A stretch of DNA of 49,110 bases from Candidatus Pelagibacter sp. (GTDB taxonomy: Bacteria; Pseudomonadota; Alphaproteobacteria; Pelagibacterales; Pelagibacteraceae). The notes beneath the pieces were generated by a model, which made no database searches, was not told the DNA's origin, and saw only the letters and a program-made list of their open reading frames with translations. Positions 1 through 9,345 of the stretch are shown here, one piece after another (position 1 is the first letter of the stretch; every line of letters begins with the position of its first letter). Made by a program: the position numbers and the translations under genes. The stretch is taken from the NCBI GenBank assembly GCA_028225715.1, contig JAOIXS010000006.1, positions 1 through 49,110 of the forward strand, given 5' to 3'.

Positions 1-809
1 AACAGAAAAGAACAGAATTAGTTGCAGCTATGGAGTACGGTTTATTTCCAGGTGGAAAAAAAATTAGATCAAAAATTTTAATTGATATAGGGTCTATATT
101 TAAAATTAATTATAAAACATTAATTGCTATTGGTGCAGCAGTAGAATGCATTCATGCTTATTCACTAATACATGATGATTTACCCTGCATGGATGATGAC
201 AGGATAAGAAGAGGAAAAATTTCTACTCATATTAAATTTGGAGAATCTACAGCAGTGCTTGCAGGAAACTCACTTTTAACAATGGCTTTTGAAATCTTGG
301 TTAGTTCGAGCTTAAAGATAAATGAAAAAATAAAAGTAGATCTAGTAAAAAAACTATCAGAGACTTCAGGACATCTAGGAATAGCTGGTGGTCAATATTT
401 AGATCTCAGTTTTGAAAAAAAAAAAGTTTCTAAAAGTAAAATTATAGACATGGAAATAAAAAAAACTGGCAAGCTTTTTAGCTTTTGTTCTGCTGTTCCA
501 GTTATTATTAAGAAAAAAAGTAATAAACAAATAAAGTTTTTTGAAAATATAGGATCAAATATCGGACTTTTATTTCAAATTGCTGACGATTTAATAGACT
601 TTAAAGGCTCTACAGTCATTGCTGGTAAAATAACAGGTAAAGACAAGAAAAAAGGTAAAGCTACTTTAATCAGTTTACTAGGATATCAAAATGCTATTAA
701 ATATGCTGACAAAATTAAGTCTAAAATAATTAATGATTTAAATAAGCATAGCTCAAACACTAATAGTTTAAATGAAACCCTGGACTACATTTTAAAAAGA
801 AATAAATAA
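1..809 (+). CDS. ispA: Farnesyl/geranylgeranyl diphosphate synthase, 5'-truncated by window edge
   Basis: This is a short-chain trans-prenyl transferase that condenses IPP with allylic diphosphates in the cytoplasm. The reading frame is already open at base 3, before the ATG at 30. The upstream codons read [10 protein letters not shown] and run into the family motif ending GGKKIR, so the true start lies outside the window and the ATG at 30 is internal. The first aspartate-rich motif is in [10 protein letters not shown] and the second is DDLID, so both metal-binding sites are present. The stop overlaps the dxs start (TAATG at 807-811), so the two genes are probably translationally coupled. IspA beside dxs is a common proteobacterial arrangement. 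The exact product chain length (C15 or C20) cannot be read from the sequence. Confidence 0.9.
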   Translation, partial: QKRTELVAAMEYGLFPGGKKIRSKILIDIGSIFKINYKTLIAIGAAVECIHAYSLIHDDLPCMDDDRIRRGKISTHIKFGESTAVLAGNSLLTMAFEILVSSSLKINEKIKVDLVKKLSETSGHLGIAGGQYLDLSFEKKKVSKSKIIDMEIKKTGKLFSFCSAVPVIIKKKSNKQIKFFENIGSNIGLLFQIADDLIDFKGSTVIAGKITGKDKKKGKATLISLLGYQNAIKYADKIKSKIINDLNKHSSNTNSLNETLDYILKRNK

Positions 810-2722
810 TGCAAGACTATAAATTTTTAAAAGATATTAATTTTCCTTCTGATTTAAGAAAATTATCAGAAAATGATCTTCAAGAAGTTTCTAACGAAGT
901 TAGAAAAGAGATGATTGATGCAGTATCTGAAACGGGAGGACACTTAGGTGCAGGTCTTGGGGTTGTTGAGCTAACTGTAGCCTTACATTACGTATTTGAT
1001 ACTCCAAATGACAGACTAATTTGGGATGTGGGTCATCAAACTTATCCACACAAAATTTTGACTGGAAGAAAGTCAAAAATTAAAACTTTGAGACAAGGTA
1101 ATGGATTGTCTGGTTTTACAAAAAGATCTGAGAGTGAGTATGATCCATTTGGTGCAGCACATAGCTCAACATCAATATCATCAGCTCTAGGCATGGCGGA
1201 AGCAAATAAGCTATCCAATAAATTAAATAATATAATTGCAGTCATAGGAGATGGTGCAATTAGTGCGGGTATGGCATATGAGGCAATGAATAACGCAGGT
1301 GATTCAAAAACTAAAATGATTGTTATTTTAAACGATAATGATATGTCAATTGCAAAGCCAGTAGGTGCTATGAGAACCTATTTAGCCAAGCTGTTAACAG
1401 GAAAAATTTATTTTAGTTTAAGGGAAACTTTTAAATTAATAACTTCTGCTTTTTCCAAAAGATTTAGTGCAAAAGCAGGGAAAGCTGAGGATTTTTTAAG
1501 ATCAGCTGTTACTGGTGGTACTCTTTTTAACTCTTTAGGTTTTTATTATGTTGGTCCAATAGATGGACATGATTTGTCGACACTCATACCAATTCTAAAA
1601 AATGCAAGAGATTCAAAGCATCAAGGTCCAATAATGATTCATGTAAAAACTCAAAAAGGTAAAGGTTATTCTTATGCTGAAAAAGCTAGTGATCATTATC
1701 ATGGTGTTTCAAAATTTAATGTTGTAACTGGCGAACAGGTGAAAAGTGGAACAAATCTTCCTGCTTATACAAAGGTTTTTGCAAACACTTTAGTGAAGCA
1801 TGCAGAAAGAGATAGTAAAGTTGTAGGAGTTACTGCTGCTATGCCAGGTGGAACAGGGATGGATATTTTTGCTAAAGATTTCCCAAAAAGAATGTTTGAT
1901 GTTGGAATTGCTGAACAACACGGTGTTACTTTTGCTGCAGGACTGGCTACGGAAGGTTATAAACCATATGTTGCAATTTATTCGACTTTTTTACAAAGAG
2001 CTTATGATCAAGTAGTTCATGATGTTGCTATCCAAAGTTTACCTGTAAGATTTATAATTGATAGAGCAGGCTTGGTAGGTGCTGATGGATCAACTCATGC
2101 AGGTTCATTTGATATTACTTATCTTTCTACACTTCCTAATTTTATAGTAATGGCACCAAGCGATGAAGCAGAACTAGTTAAAATGATAAATACTTCGATG
2201 ATAATCAATAACAAACCTTGCGCTATTAGATACCCGAGAGGAACTGGCATTGGTGTGGAATTGCCATCTATAGATGAAAAAATAGAAATAGGAAAAGGAA
2301 AGGTTGTTCAAGAGGGGAAACAGGTTTGCATTTTAAGCATAGGAACAAGATTGGAAGAATGTAAAATTGCAGCAGCAGAATTAAAAAATAAAGGCATTGA
2401 GTCAACGATAGTAGACGCACGTTTTGCTAAACCTTTGGATCAAGAACTTATTTTAAAGTGTGCAAGAGAGCATGAGGTTATGATTACTGTAGAAGAGGGG
2501 TCTATTGGAGGTTTTGGTTCTCATGTAGAAAATTTATTATCAGAAAAAGGTATATTTGATAAAGGTTTAAAATTTAGAACGATGATATTGCCTGATATTT
2601 TTATCGAACAAGATAGTCCAAAAAAAATGTATGATGTTGCTGGTCTTAATGCATCTCAAATATCACAAAAAATACTAGATATTTTATTTACAAAAGAATC
2701 GATAAAAGTAGTTAAAAATTAA
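809..2722 (+). CDS. dxs: 1-deoxy-D-xylulose-5-phosphate synthase
   Basis: This thiamine-diphosphate enzyme makes DXP from pyruvate and glyceraldehyde-3-phosphate, the first step of the MEP isoprenoid pathway. At 637 aa it has the usual length. The thiamine-binding block [18 protein letters not shown] is followed by NDN, and the transketolase-like middle domain contains [17 protein letters not shown]. The C-terminal domain is complete. The ATG overlaps the ispA stop by one base, which supports this start. Isoprenoid precursors would feed quinones, undecaprenyl phosphate and the retinal needed by the proteorhodopsin at 18.6 kb. The retinal-forming genes themselves (crt, blh) are not in this window. 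Confidence 0.97.
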   Translation: MQDYKFLKDINFPSDLRKLSENDLQEVSNEVRKEMIDAVSETGGHLGAGLGVVELTVALHYVFDTPNDRLIWDVGHQTYPHKILTGRKSKIKTLRQGNGLSGFTKRSESEYDPFGAAHSSTSISSALGMAEANKLSNKLNNIIAVIGDGAISAGMAYEAMNNAGDSKTKMIVILNDNDMSIAKPVGAMRTYLAKLLTGKIYFSLRETFKLITSAFSKRFSAKAGKAEDFLRSAVTGGTLFNSLGFYYVGPIDGHDLSTLIPILKNARDSKHQGPIMIHVKTQKGKGYSYAEKASDHYHGVSKFNVVTGEQVKSGTNLPAYTKVFANTLVKHAERDSKVVGVTAAMPGGTGMDIFAKDFPKRMFDVGIAEQHGVTFAAGLATEGYKPYVAIYSTFLQRAYDQVVHDVAIQSLPVRFIIDRAGLVGADGSTHAGSFDITYLSTLPNFIVMAPSDEAELVKMINTSMIINNKPCAIRYPRGTGIGVELPSIDEKIEIGKGKVVQEGKQVCILSIGTRLEECKIAAAELKNKGIESTIVDARFAKPLDQELILKCAREHEVMITVEEGSIGGFGSHVENLLSEKGIFDKGLKFRTMILPDIFIEQDSPKKMYDVAGLNASQISQKILDILFTKESIKVVKN

Positions 2723-2733
2723 ATTTAAAAAAA

Positions 2734-3816
2734 TTAGCTACACTGAGCTTTGTTCATTAGATAATGATCTAACAAAACACAATTCATCATTGCCTCTCCT
2801 ACAGGAACTGCACGAATGCCAACACATGGGTCATGCCGACCTTTAACAGAAATTGTAGTATTTTTTCCAAATTTATCTATAGTTTTCCTACTTGTTAAAA
2901 TTGATGATGTTGGCTTAACAGCAAATGAAACAACAATTTCTTGTCCCGTTGAAATACCACCAAGAATTCCACCTGCATTATTAGAATCAAATTTTAATTT
3001 TTTACCTTTTTGTGAAATTTCATCTGAGTTTTGCTCTCCACTTAATTGTGCGGAGTTCATTCCTGAGCCAATGTTAACACCTTTAACAGCATTAATACTC
3101 ATCATTGCAGAAGCAATATCCATGTCTAGTTTAGAATAAATTGGAGCACCTAAGCCAACAGGAATTCCTCTGGCTCTTACTTCAATGACTGCTCCACAAG
3201 ATGACCCAGACTTTCTTATATCTAGCAAATACTTTTCCCAAAGTTTTTGCATATTCTTATCAGGACAAAAAAAGGGATTTTTATTAATTGTTAGATCGTT
3301 CCATTTACTAGTATCACATCCCAATATTCCTAATTGAGTAACAGCACCTACAACTTTAAATTTTTTACCTAATTTATTCTCTAAAACTTTTTTAGCAATT
3401 GCACCTGCAGCAACTCTTGCAGCTGTTTCTCTTGCAGAGGATCTTCCTCCACCACGGTAATCTCTTATTCCATATTTCTTAAAGTACGTAAAGTCAGCGT
3501 GTCCAGGTCTGAATTTATCTTTGATATCCCCATAATCTTTTGATCTCATATCTTGATTATAAATAATTAAAGAAATAGGTGTCCCAGTCGTTTTGCCCTC
3601 AAATACACCTGATAAAATTTGCACTTTATCATCTTCCTTTCTCTGTGTTGTAAATTTAGATTGTCCTGGTTTTCTTTTATTTAATTCAACTTGAATATCT
3701 TGCTCTTTTAAGTTTATATTGGGCGGACAACCATCAACAACACAGCCTAATGCTGGACCATGAGATTCTCCCCATGTTGTGAAACGAAATTGCTTTCCAA
3801 AAGTATTAAATGACAT
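2734..3816 (-). CDS. aroC: Chorismate synthase
   Basis: AroC converts EPSP to chorismate, the last common step to aromatic amino acids and folate. It needs reduced FMN. The 360-aa protein is family-typical: it starts [20 protein letters not shown] and carries the [18 protein letters not shown] block and the C-terminal [14 protein letters not shown] motif. It is convergent with dxs across an 11-bp gap and divergent from pdxH across 33 bp, so both promoters must fit in that short shared region. Confidence 0.97.
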   Translation of the reverse strand: MSFNTFGKQFRFTTWGESHGPALGCVVDGCPPNINLKEQDIQVELNKRKPGQSKFTTQRKEDDKVQILSGVFEGKTTGTPISLIIYNQDMRSKDYGDIKDKFRPGHADFTYFKKYGIRDYRGGGRSSARETAARVAAGAIAKKVLENKLGKKFKVVGAVTQLGILGCDTSKWNDLTINKNPFFCPDKNMQKLWEKYLLDIRKSGSSCGAVIEVRARGIPVGLGAPIYSKLDMDIASAMMSINAVKGVNIGSGMNSAQLSGEQNSDEISQKGKKLKFDSNNAGGILGGISTGQEIVVSFAVKPTSSILTSRKTIDKFGKNTTISVKGRHDPCVGIRAVPVGEAMMNCVLLDHYLMNKAQCS

Positions 3817-3817
3817 T

Positions 3818-3834
3818 ATCTATAGTATATAGAT
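3818..3834. promoter_or_regulatory. Inverted repeat in the aroC/pdxH divergent promoter gap
   Basis: Two 7-bp arms, ATCTATA and TATAGAT, are separated by three bases inside the 33-bp gap between divergent aroC and pdxH. Each arm contains a TATA-like hexamer, so the symmetry may reflect two opposed -10 elements rather than a repressor site. In AT-rich DNA such a short dyad can arise by chance. Confidence 0.3.
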
Positions 3835-3849
3835 TATTTTGTTAAAATT

Positions 3850-4476
3850 ATGAATCAAAAAAACTCATTAGGCCTTAATAAATGCTTTTTAGATAAAATT
3901 GATCCAATAGATTTATTTGAAGTTTGGATGAGTGAAGCAAAAAAAACAGAATTAAATGATCCAAATGCACTAGCTTTAGCCACGTCAGATCAGAATAACT
4001 TTCCATCAATTAGAATGGTCTTATTAAAAGACTTTAACAAAAAAGGATTTGTTTTTTATACCAATCTAAATAGTCAGAAAGGTAATGAATTAAAAAATAA
4101 CCCAAAAGCATCCATGTGTTTTCATTGGAAAAGCCTTCTAAGACAAGTAAGAATTAATGGAATGGTACAAAAAGTTTCTAATAAAGTGGCAGATGAGTAT
4201 TATAACAGTAGAGGTTATGAGAGCAGAATTGGAGCATGGGCCTCAAAACAAAGCACTGTATTAAATAATAGAGATGAGCTTTTGAACTCAATAGATGAAT
4301 ATAAAAAAAAATATAGTAATAAAAGTGATGTTCCAAGGCCCGAGCATTGGTCAGGTTGGAATTTAATACCCACGAGTATAGAATTTTGGTTAGATGGAGA
4401 TAGTAGAATTCATGAAAGACTTAAATATACTAAAGATGATGAGGGAAGCTGGGTAAAATCTTTATTAAGTCCTTAA
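3850..4476 (+). CDS. pdxH: Pyridoxamine/pyridoxine 5'-phosphate oxidase
   Basis: This FMN-dependent oxidase forms pyridoxal 5'-phosphate from PNP or PMP. The 208-aa protein shows the family blocks: ALATSDQNNFPSIRMVLLKD near residues 40-60, the FMN-contacting segment around FHWKSLLRQVRINGMV, and SRIGAWASKQS. The C-terminal signature near EFWLDGDSRIHERLKY is present. It ends four bases into the convergent ispB gene, with the two stops sharing TTAA at 4473-4476. The ATG at 3850 gives a normal-length N terminus. Confidence 0.94.
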   Translation: MNQKNSLGLNKCFLDKIDPIDLFEVWMSEAKKTELNDPNALALATSDQNNFPSIRMVLLKDFNKKGFVFYTNLNSQKGNELKNNPKASMCFHWKSLLRQVRINGMVQKVSNKVADEYYNSRGYESRIGAWASKQSTVLNNRDELLNSIDEYKKKYSNKSDVPRPEHWSGWNLIPTSIEFWLDGDSRIHERLKYTKDDEGSWVKSLLSP

Positions 4477-5486
4477 AAGGTTCTTTGTAGACTAAACGAA
4501 GTGAGACTCTCTAAAATCTTTTTTTCATCACTATCTTTGAATACAGTTAAAGAATTTGATGCAAGGTTAATAAAATGTTCAGCTTTTTTGTAGCATTCAT
4601 TGATTATGTTGTGTTTCTTAATAAGCCCCAATGTAAAATTTAAATCTTCATTTGATCTTGTTTCTTGTTTAAAAATATTTTTTAATTTACCTCTTTCTAT
4701 TGATGGTGCATTTTGAAATAACAAAATAACAGGTAGAGTAATTTTACCTTCAAGAAAATCTTTACCAATTTTTTTGCCAAAAAATTTTAGTTCTGAATTG
4801 TAATCCAAGGTATCATCAGCTATTTGAAATGTTAAGCCTAAGTTTTTTCCATAAAACTCTAGTGCTTCTTTTTCTTTTGTTTCTTTATTGGATAAAATTG
4901 CACCAACCCTAGTTGCTGCTGAGAAAAGTTCAGCCGTTTTTGCTGTTATAATCTTAAAATAGGTTTCTTCTAACATATCTACTTCACCTTTGTGTTGTAG
5001 TTGCAATACCTCTCCCTGAGCGATCTTCGACGAAGTTGAAGATAAAAGTTTTAAAATTTCTATATTCCCATCATCAACCATCATTTCAAAACATCTACTT
5101 AAAAGGTAGTCTCCAATTAATACAGAAGAGTGATTTCCCCAAATTGAATTTAATGTTTTTTTTCCTCTTCTAATATTTCCAAGGTCAATGACATCATCAT
5201 GCATTAAAGTTGCCCCATGTATCATTTCCACACATGCTGCTAAATTAATATCACGACCTCCTTTAGTGTATCCACATAACTTAGCTGACCCAAGCGTTAG
5301 CAAGGCTCTTAATCTTTTTCCACCAGTATCAATATGATATTCAGTCATTTTTTGTACCAGATCAACTTCACTCAATAGTTTTGATTTAATTTTTTCTTCA
5401 ACTAAAACTAATTTCTCATCAACAGAATCTTTTAATTGATAATATGAATTATTTATTTGGTTTCTTAGCTGGACTACAGTTCCCAT
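4473..5486 (-). CDS. ispB: Polyprenyl (octaprenyl/decaprenyl-type) diphosphate synthase
   Basis: This long-chain trans-prenyl synthase supplies the quinone side chain. At 337 aa it contains the first Asp-rich motif in LMHDDVIDLGNIRRG and the second in FQIADDTLDYN, with GGKRLRALLT near residue 55. It is distinct from the ispA-type gene at the window start: the region before the first DDxxD and the overall length fit the IspB/DPS group. Chain length cannot be read off the sequence. It is transcribed away from the S49 peptidase gene and its last codons overlap pdxH. Confidence 0.88.
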   Translation of the reverse strand: MGTVVQLRNQINNSYYQLKDSVDEKLVLVEEKIKSKLLSEVDLVQKMTEYHIDTGGKRLRALLTLGSAKLCGYTKGGRDINLAACVEMIHGATLMHDDVIDLGNIRRGKKTLNSIWGNHSSVLIGDYLLSRCFEMMVDDGNIEILKLLSSTSSKIAQGEVLQLQHKGEVDMLEETYFKIITAKTAELFSAATRVGAILSNKETKEKEALEFYGKNLGLTFQIADDTLDYNSELKFFGKKIGKDFLEGKITLPVILLFQNAPSIERGKLKNIFKQETRSNEDLNFTLGLIKKHNIINECYKKAEHFINLASNSLTVFKDSDEKKILESLTSFSLQRTF

Positions 5487-5530
5487 AAAAAATAAGTTAG
5501 TATAATTAAGTTATATTTATTACTTATCAA

Positions 5531-5558
5531 TTGACGCACCTTAATCTTCAACTATAAG
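5531..5558 (+). promoter_or_regulatory. Candidate sigma-70 promoter for the sppA-glyQS-ppdK run
   Basis: TTGACG at 5531-5536 and TATAAG at 5553-5558 each match the sigma-70 consensus at five of six positions, with a 16-bp spacer. The ribosome binding site AAGGA (5588-5592) lies seven bases before the sppA ATG at 5599. This is the best promoter match I found by eye in the first 10 kb. Confidence 0.5.
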
Positions 5559-5598
5559 TAGGCTTTATATTAAATCAAAAATTCTATAAGGATTAACA

Positions 5599-6405
5599 AT
5601 GTTCTCTTTTTTTAAAAAGAAAAAAATAATAGCTCATATCAAGCTAAATGGTGTAATTGGTAATGCTGGAAAGTTTAAACAGGGCATAGATTTTGCAGGA
5701 CAAGAAGAGATTATAGAAAAGGCTTTTTCACTAAAAAAAGCAAAAGCAGTTGCAATTACTATAAATTCTCCAGGTGGATCACCAGTACAATCACATTTAA
5801 TCTACAAATTTATTAGAGCTCAAGCTAAGAAAAACAAAATAAAAGTAATAGTGTTTGCAGAAGATGTCGCAGCTTCTGGTGGATACTTAATAGCTTGTGC
5901 AGGAGATGAGATATATGCAAATTCAAGTTCAATTATTGGATCAATAGGGGTTATTTATTCATCATTTGGATTTACAGAATTAATTAAAAAAATTGGTGTA
6001 GAAAGAAGAGTTCATACAGCTGGAAAAAATAAAAGCTCACTAGATCCATTTCAAAAAGAGAAATCAGAAGATATTGAGAGACTTAAGAATATTCAGCTAG
6101 ACTTACATAAAGACTTTATTAAAGTTGTAGAAGAAAGTAGAGGACTTAAGCTTAAAAAAGATGGTATTGAATTGTTCTCAGGAGAGTTTTGGGCGGGTAG
6201 TAAATCAAAAGAGCTAGGTCTAATTGATGGACTTGGTAATGCTAATGAAATTTTAAAAGAAAAATTTGGTGAAGACGTTGTTATTAAAAAATTTGAAAAA
6301 TCTAAAGGCTGGTTAAGCAAAAAACTTTCATCATCAAGCAATCAAATGGATCAATTAGCAAATATTTTAGAGGAAAGATCTATCTGGCAAAGATATGGCT
6401 TCTAA
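5599..6405 (+). CDS. sppA: S49-family serine peptidase (SppA/SohB-like signal peptide peptidase)
   Basis: This is a probable signal peptide peptidase that degrades remnant signal peptides at the inner membrane. The 268-aa single-domain protein resembles short SppA/SohB forms rather than the tandem E. coli SppA. The nucleophile is Ser93 in DVAASGGY, and the likely general base is Lys145 in [10 protein letters not shown]. The 52-residue spacing matches the Bacillus SppA dyad. The TINSPGGS strand-loop is at residues 54-61. There is no obvious N-terminal transmembrane helix: the start is MFSFFKKKK and then hydrophilic, so membrane attachment is unclear. An AAGGA site precedes the ATG. The last 11 bases overlap glyQ. 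Confidence 0.85.
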   Translation: MFSFFKKKKIIAHIKLNGVIGNAGKFKQGIDFAGQEEIIEKAFSLKKAKAVAITINSPGGSPVQSHLIYKFIRAQAKKNKIKVIVFAEDVAASGGYLIACAGDEIYANSSSIIGSIGVIYSSFGFTELIKKIGVERRVHTAGKNKSSLDPFQKEKSEDIERLKNIQLDLHKDFIKVVEESRGLKLKKDGIELFSGEFWAGSKSKELGLIDGLGNANEILKEKFGEDVVIKKFEKSKGWLSKKLSSSSNQMDQLANILEERSIWQRYGF

Positions 6406-7279
6406 AGAAAAAATTATAAAACCTAAATTTCAATCATTTCAAGATACTATTTTGAATCTTCAAAAATATTGGGGTAAACATGGCTGTGTTATTCTTCAAC
6501 CATACGATATAGAGGTAGGGGCCGGTACCTTTCATCCTGCTACAACCTTAAGATCATTAGGGCCTAAGCCATGGAAAGCAGCTTATGTTCAGCCATCAAG
6601 AAGACCTACTGATGGAAGATATGGAGAGAATCCAAATAGATTACAACATTATTATCAATTTCAAGTTTTAATAAAACCATCGCCAGACAATATCAAAAAG
6701 CTTTATTTAAATAGTTTGGCTGTAGTTGGTATTAATCATAAAGAACATGACATTAGATTTGTTGAAGATGATTGGGAAAGTCCAACTTTAGGTGCAGCAG
6801 GTTTAGGTTGGGAAGTTTGGTGTGATGGAATGGAAATTACTCAATTTACATACTTTCAGCAAATGGCCGGATTTGAATGTAAACCTGTTTCAGTTGAAAT
6901 TACATATGGTCTTGAAAGAATTTGTATGTTTACTCAGCAAATGAAAAATGTTTATGATCTAGTATGGAATAACGAAGGTGTAAAATATGGGGATGTGTTT
7001 CTTCAAGCGGAAAAAGAGTTTTCAGCGTATAATTTTGAACACGCCAATACAGATAATCTATTCAAAATGTTTGATATGTTTGAACTTGAAGCAAAAGCAT
7101 TGGTAGATAAAAAAATTTCACTACCTGCATATGATCAATGTCTAAAAGCAAGCCATGTATTTAATATTTTAGATGCAAGAGGAGTTATAAGCGTTGCTCA
7201 AAGAGCAGGTTATATAGGGCGTATTAGAGACATTACAAAAGCAGTTGCTGAAAGTTGGTTAAGCAGCCAAACAGATTAA
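6395..7279 (+). CDS. glyQ: Glycyl-tRNA synthetase alpha subunit
   Basis: This is the catalytic subunit of the bacterial alpha2beta2 glycyl-tRNA synthetase. The 294-aa protein contains [23 protein letters not shown] near the N terminus, the motif-2 region with [19 protein letters not shown], and motif 3 around TYGLERICM. It overlaps the end of sppA by 11 bp, and its stop overlaps the glyS start (TAATG at 7277-7281), so subunit stoichiometry is probably set by translational coupling. Confidence 0.97.
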   Translation: MASKEKIIKPKFQSFQDTILNLQKYWGKHGCVILQPYDIEVGAGTFHPATTLRSLGPKPWKAAYVQPSRRPTDGRYGENPNRLQHYYQFQVLIKPSPDNIKKLYLNSLAVVGINHKEHDIRFVEDDWESPTLGAAGLGWEVWCDGMEITQFTYFQQMAGFECKPVSVEITYGLERICMFTQQMKNVYDLVWNNEGVKYGDVFLQAEKEFSAYNFEHANTDNLFKMFDMFELEAKALVDKKISLPAYDQCLKASHVFNILDARGVISVAQRAGYIGRIRDITKAVAESWLSSQTD

Positions 7280-9345
7280 TGTCAGATTTTTTTATAGAGT
7301 TATTTAGTGAGGAAATACCAGCTGGTTTACAGCGTAACACACGTAATGTTTTACTAGAAAATTTTCAAAATTTATTTGAAAAAAAAAAAATTTTGTTCAA
7401 AAAAAGTTCTTCATTTTCAACACCAAATCGTCTTATAATTTTATTTGAGGGCCTATCTAAAGAAATAATTCAAAAAGCTGAAGAAATAAAAGGACCAAAT
7501 GTTAATGCTCCAGAAAAAGCTATTGAGGGTTTTTTAAGATCAAATCAAATAGTGAAAAAGGATCTCTTTAAAAAAATAATAGAAAAAAAAGAATTTTATT
7601 TTTTCAAGAAAGCATCAAGTAAAATTAATACCATAGATTTACTACAAGAATACACACCTATAATCCTTGATAAATTACAATGGAAAAAATCTATGACTTG
7701 GGGAAACTACAATCTTAGTTGGGCGAGGCCACTAAAATCTATCTTAGCAGTTTTTGATGATAAAAGTTTTAATTTTAAATTTCATCATTTAATATCTTCC
7801 AACACAACATTTATTGATAAAGAGTTTGAAGATAAAAAGAAAATATTTAAAAATTTTAAAAGCTATAAAGATTTCTTTAGTCAATCTGGCATAATTATAG
7901 ATCACAGATTAAGAAAAGAGTTTATTATTAAAGAAATTGAAAAAATATCTAGTAAAAATAATTTTACTGTTGAGTTTAATAATAAACTTTTAGATGAAGT
8001 TACAGATATTGTTGAGCAACCAAATATTTTAGTATGCAAATTTGATCAGAAATTTTTGAATATTCCAAAAGAAATTTTGATTATTACAATGCAATATCAT
8101 CAAAAATATTTTCCAACATTTGATAAAAAAGGAAAAATTACCAATGAATTTTTAGTTGTGGCAAATAATAATGATGAAAAAGGTTATATTAAGCTGGGCA
8201 ATGAAAGAGTTGTAGAAGCAAGATTAAGTGATGCTCAATTTTTTTGGGAAAAAAATAAATCTCAAAATTTAGTTAAACAAGTTTCAAAATTAAAAAGTAT
8301 GAATTATTTTAAAGATCTTGGAACTTATTTTGACAAGATTCAAAGAATGAGAAAGCTTGGAGGAATGATTTCTGATGAATTATTAATTAGTAAAGATCAA
8401 GTTGAACTATCAGCATCAATTTGTAAAGTTGATTTAGTTTCTGATATCGTTGGTGAATTTCCTGAGCTTCAAGGAATTATGGGTGGACATTTTGCTGAAG
8501 TGCAAGGTTTTGATAAGGAAATAGTGCTAGCGGTTAGTGAGCATTATCAGCCAGTAGGTCTTGATAGTAAAACTCCGAAGAAACCATTTAGTATTGCTTT
8601 AGCTTTAACCGATAAGATTGATACTTTAGTAGGATTTTTTGGAATCGATGAAAAACCAACAAGTTCAAAAGATCCTTATGCACTGAGAAGATCAGCATTA
8701 GGTGTTATAAAATTATTAATTGATAATAATAAAGAATTTAAAATTAAAGATCTTATCAGTTATTCAACCTCTCTACATAGGGACCAAGGTTTTAAACTTT
8801 CAAATGGTTTATCTGAAAAAGAATTAGCAGAGTTCTTAATGGATAGATTAAAATATTATATGAAAGAAAAGAAAATTAGAGTAGATATTACTGAAGCTAG
8901 CATAAACTCATATGGAATAGACCATATGAATAAAATATATAAAAAAGCTTTAACATTAAACAATTTAATAAAAAAAGAAATTGGTGAAGATGTAATGATA
9001 AGCTACAAAAGAGCGTCAAGTATACTGGAAAGTGAATTAAAAAATAGTGATCTAGAATTATCAAATACAACTGACCCTGGTATTTTTAAAAATGATTATG
9101 AGAAAAATTTATTTAAAAAGATTAATGAATTAAGGAAATATTTTACAAATATAAATAAAGATGAAAATTATGTGGAATCACTAACGAATTTAGCAGGTGC
9201 CAAAAAAGTGATTTTTGATTTTTTTGACAATGTAAAAGTTAACGATGAAGATAAAAGTATTAAAAAAAACAGATTGGAACTTTTACAAATGTTATGTAGA
9301 ACCTTTGATAACTACATAAACTTTTCAAATATTGAGACCAAATAG
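7279..9345 (+). CDS. glyS: Glycyl-tRNA synthetase beta subunit
   Basis: This is the tRNA-binding beta subunit of glycyl-tRNA synthetase. I place the start at the ATG at 7279 (688 aa, beginning [16 protein letters not shown]), because this is where the family's conserved N terminus begins and it forms the TAATG junction with glyQ. An upstream in-frame TTG at 7255 would add eight poorly motivated residues. Recognisable blocks include SGKTPKKPFSIALALTDK-like sequence near the middle and DPYALRRSALG. The protein is very lysine-rich, as expected at low GC. Confidence 0.95.
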   Translation: MSDFFIELFSEEIPAGLQRNTRNVLLENFQNLFEKKKILFKKSSSFSTPNRLIILFEGLSKEIIQKAEEIKGPNVNAPEKAIEGFLRSNQIVKKDLFKKIIEKKEFYFFKKASSKINTIDLLQEYTPIILDKLQWKKSMTWGNYNLSWARPLKSILAVFDDKSFNFKFHHLISSNTTFIDKEFEDKKKIFKNFKSYKDFFSQSGIIIDHRLRKEFIIKEIEKISSKNNFTVEFNNKLLDEVTDIVEQPNILVCKFDQKFLNIPKEILIITMQYHQKYFPTFDKKGKITNEFLVVANNNDEKGYIKLGNERVVEARLSDAQFFWEKNKSQNLVKQVSKLKSMNYFKDLGTYFDKIQRMRKLGGMISDELLISKDQVELSASICKVDLVSDIVGEFPELQGIMGGHFAEVQGFDKEIVLAVSEHYQPVGLDSKTPKKPFSIALALTDKIDTLVGFFGIDEKPTSSKDPYALRRSALGVIKLLIDNNKEFKIKDLISYSTSLHRDQGFKLSNGLSEKELAEFLMDRLKYYMKEKKIRVDITEASINSYGIDHMNKIYKKALTLNNLIKKEIGEDVMISYKRASSILESELKNSDLELSNTTDPGIFKNDYEKNLFKKINELRKYFTNINKDENYVESLTNLAGAKKVIFDFFDNVKVNDEDKSIKKNRLELLQMLCRTFDNYINFSNIETK

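Noticed and set aside
7255..7278. Upstream TTG start for glyS and, similarly, the TTG at 24674 for ehuD.
   Set aside because: Both would read back through the end of the preceding gene in another frame. The ATGs at 7279 and 24722 form TAATG junctions and match family N termini.
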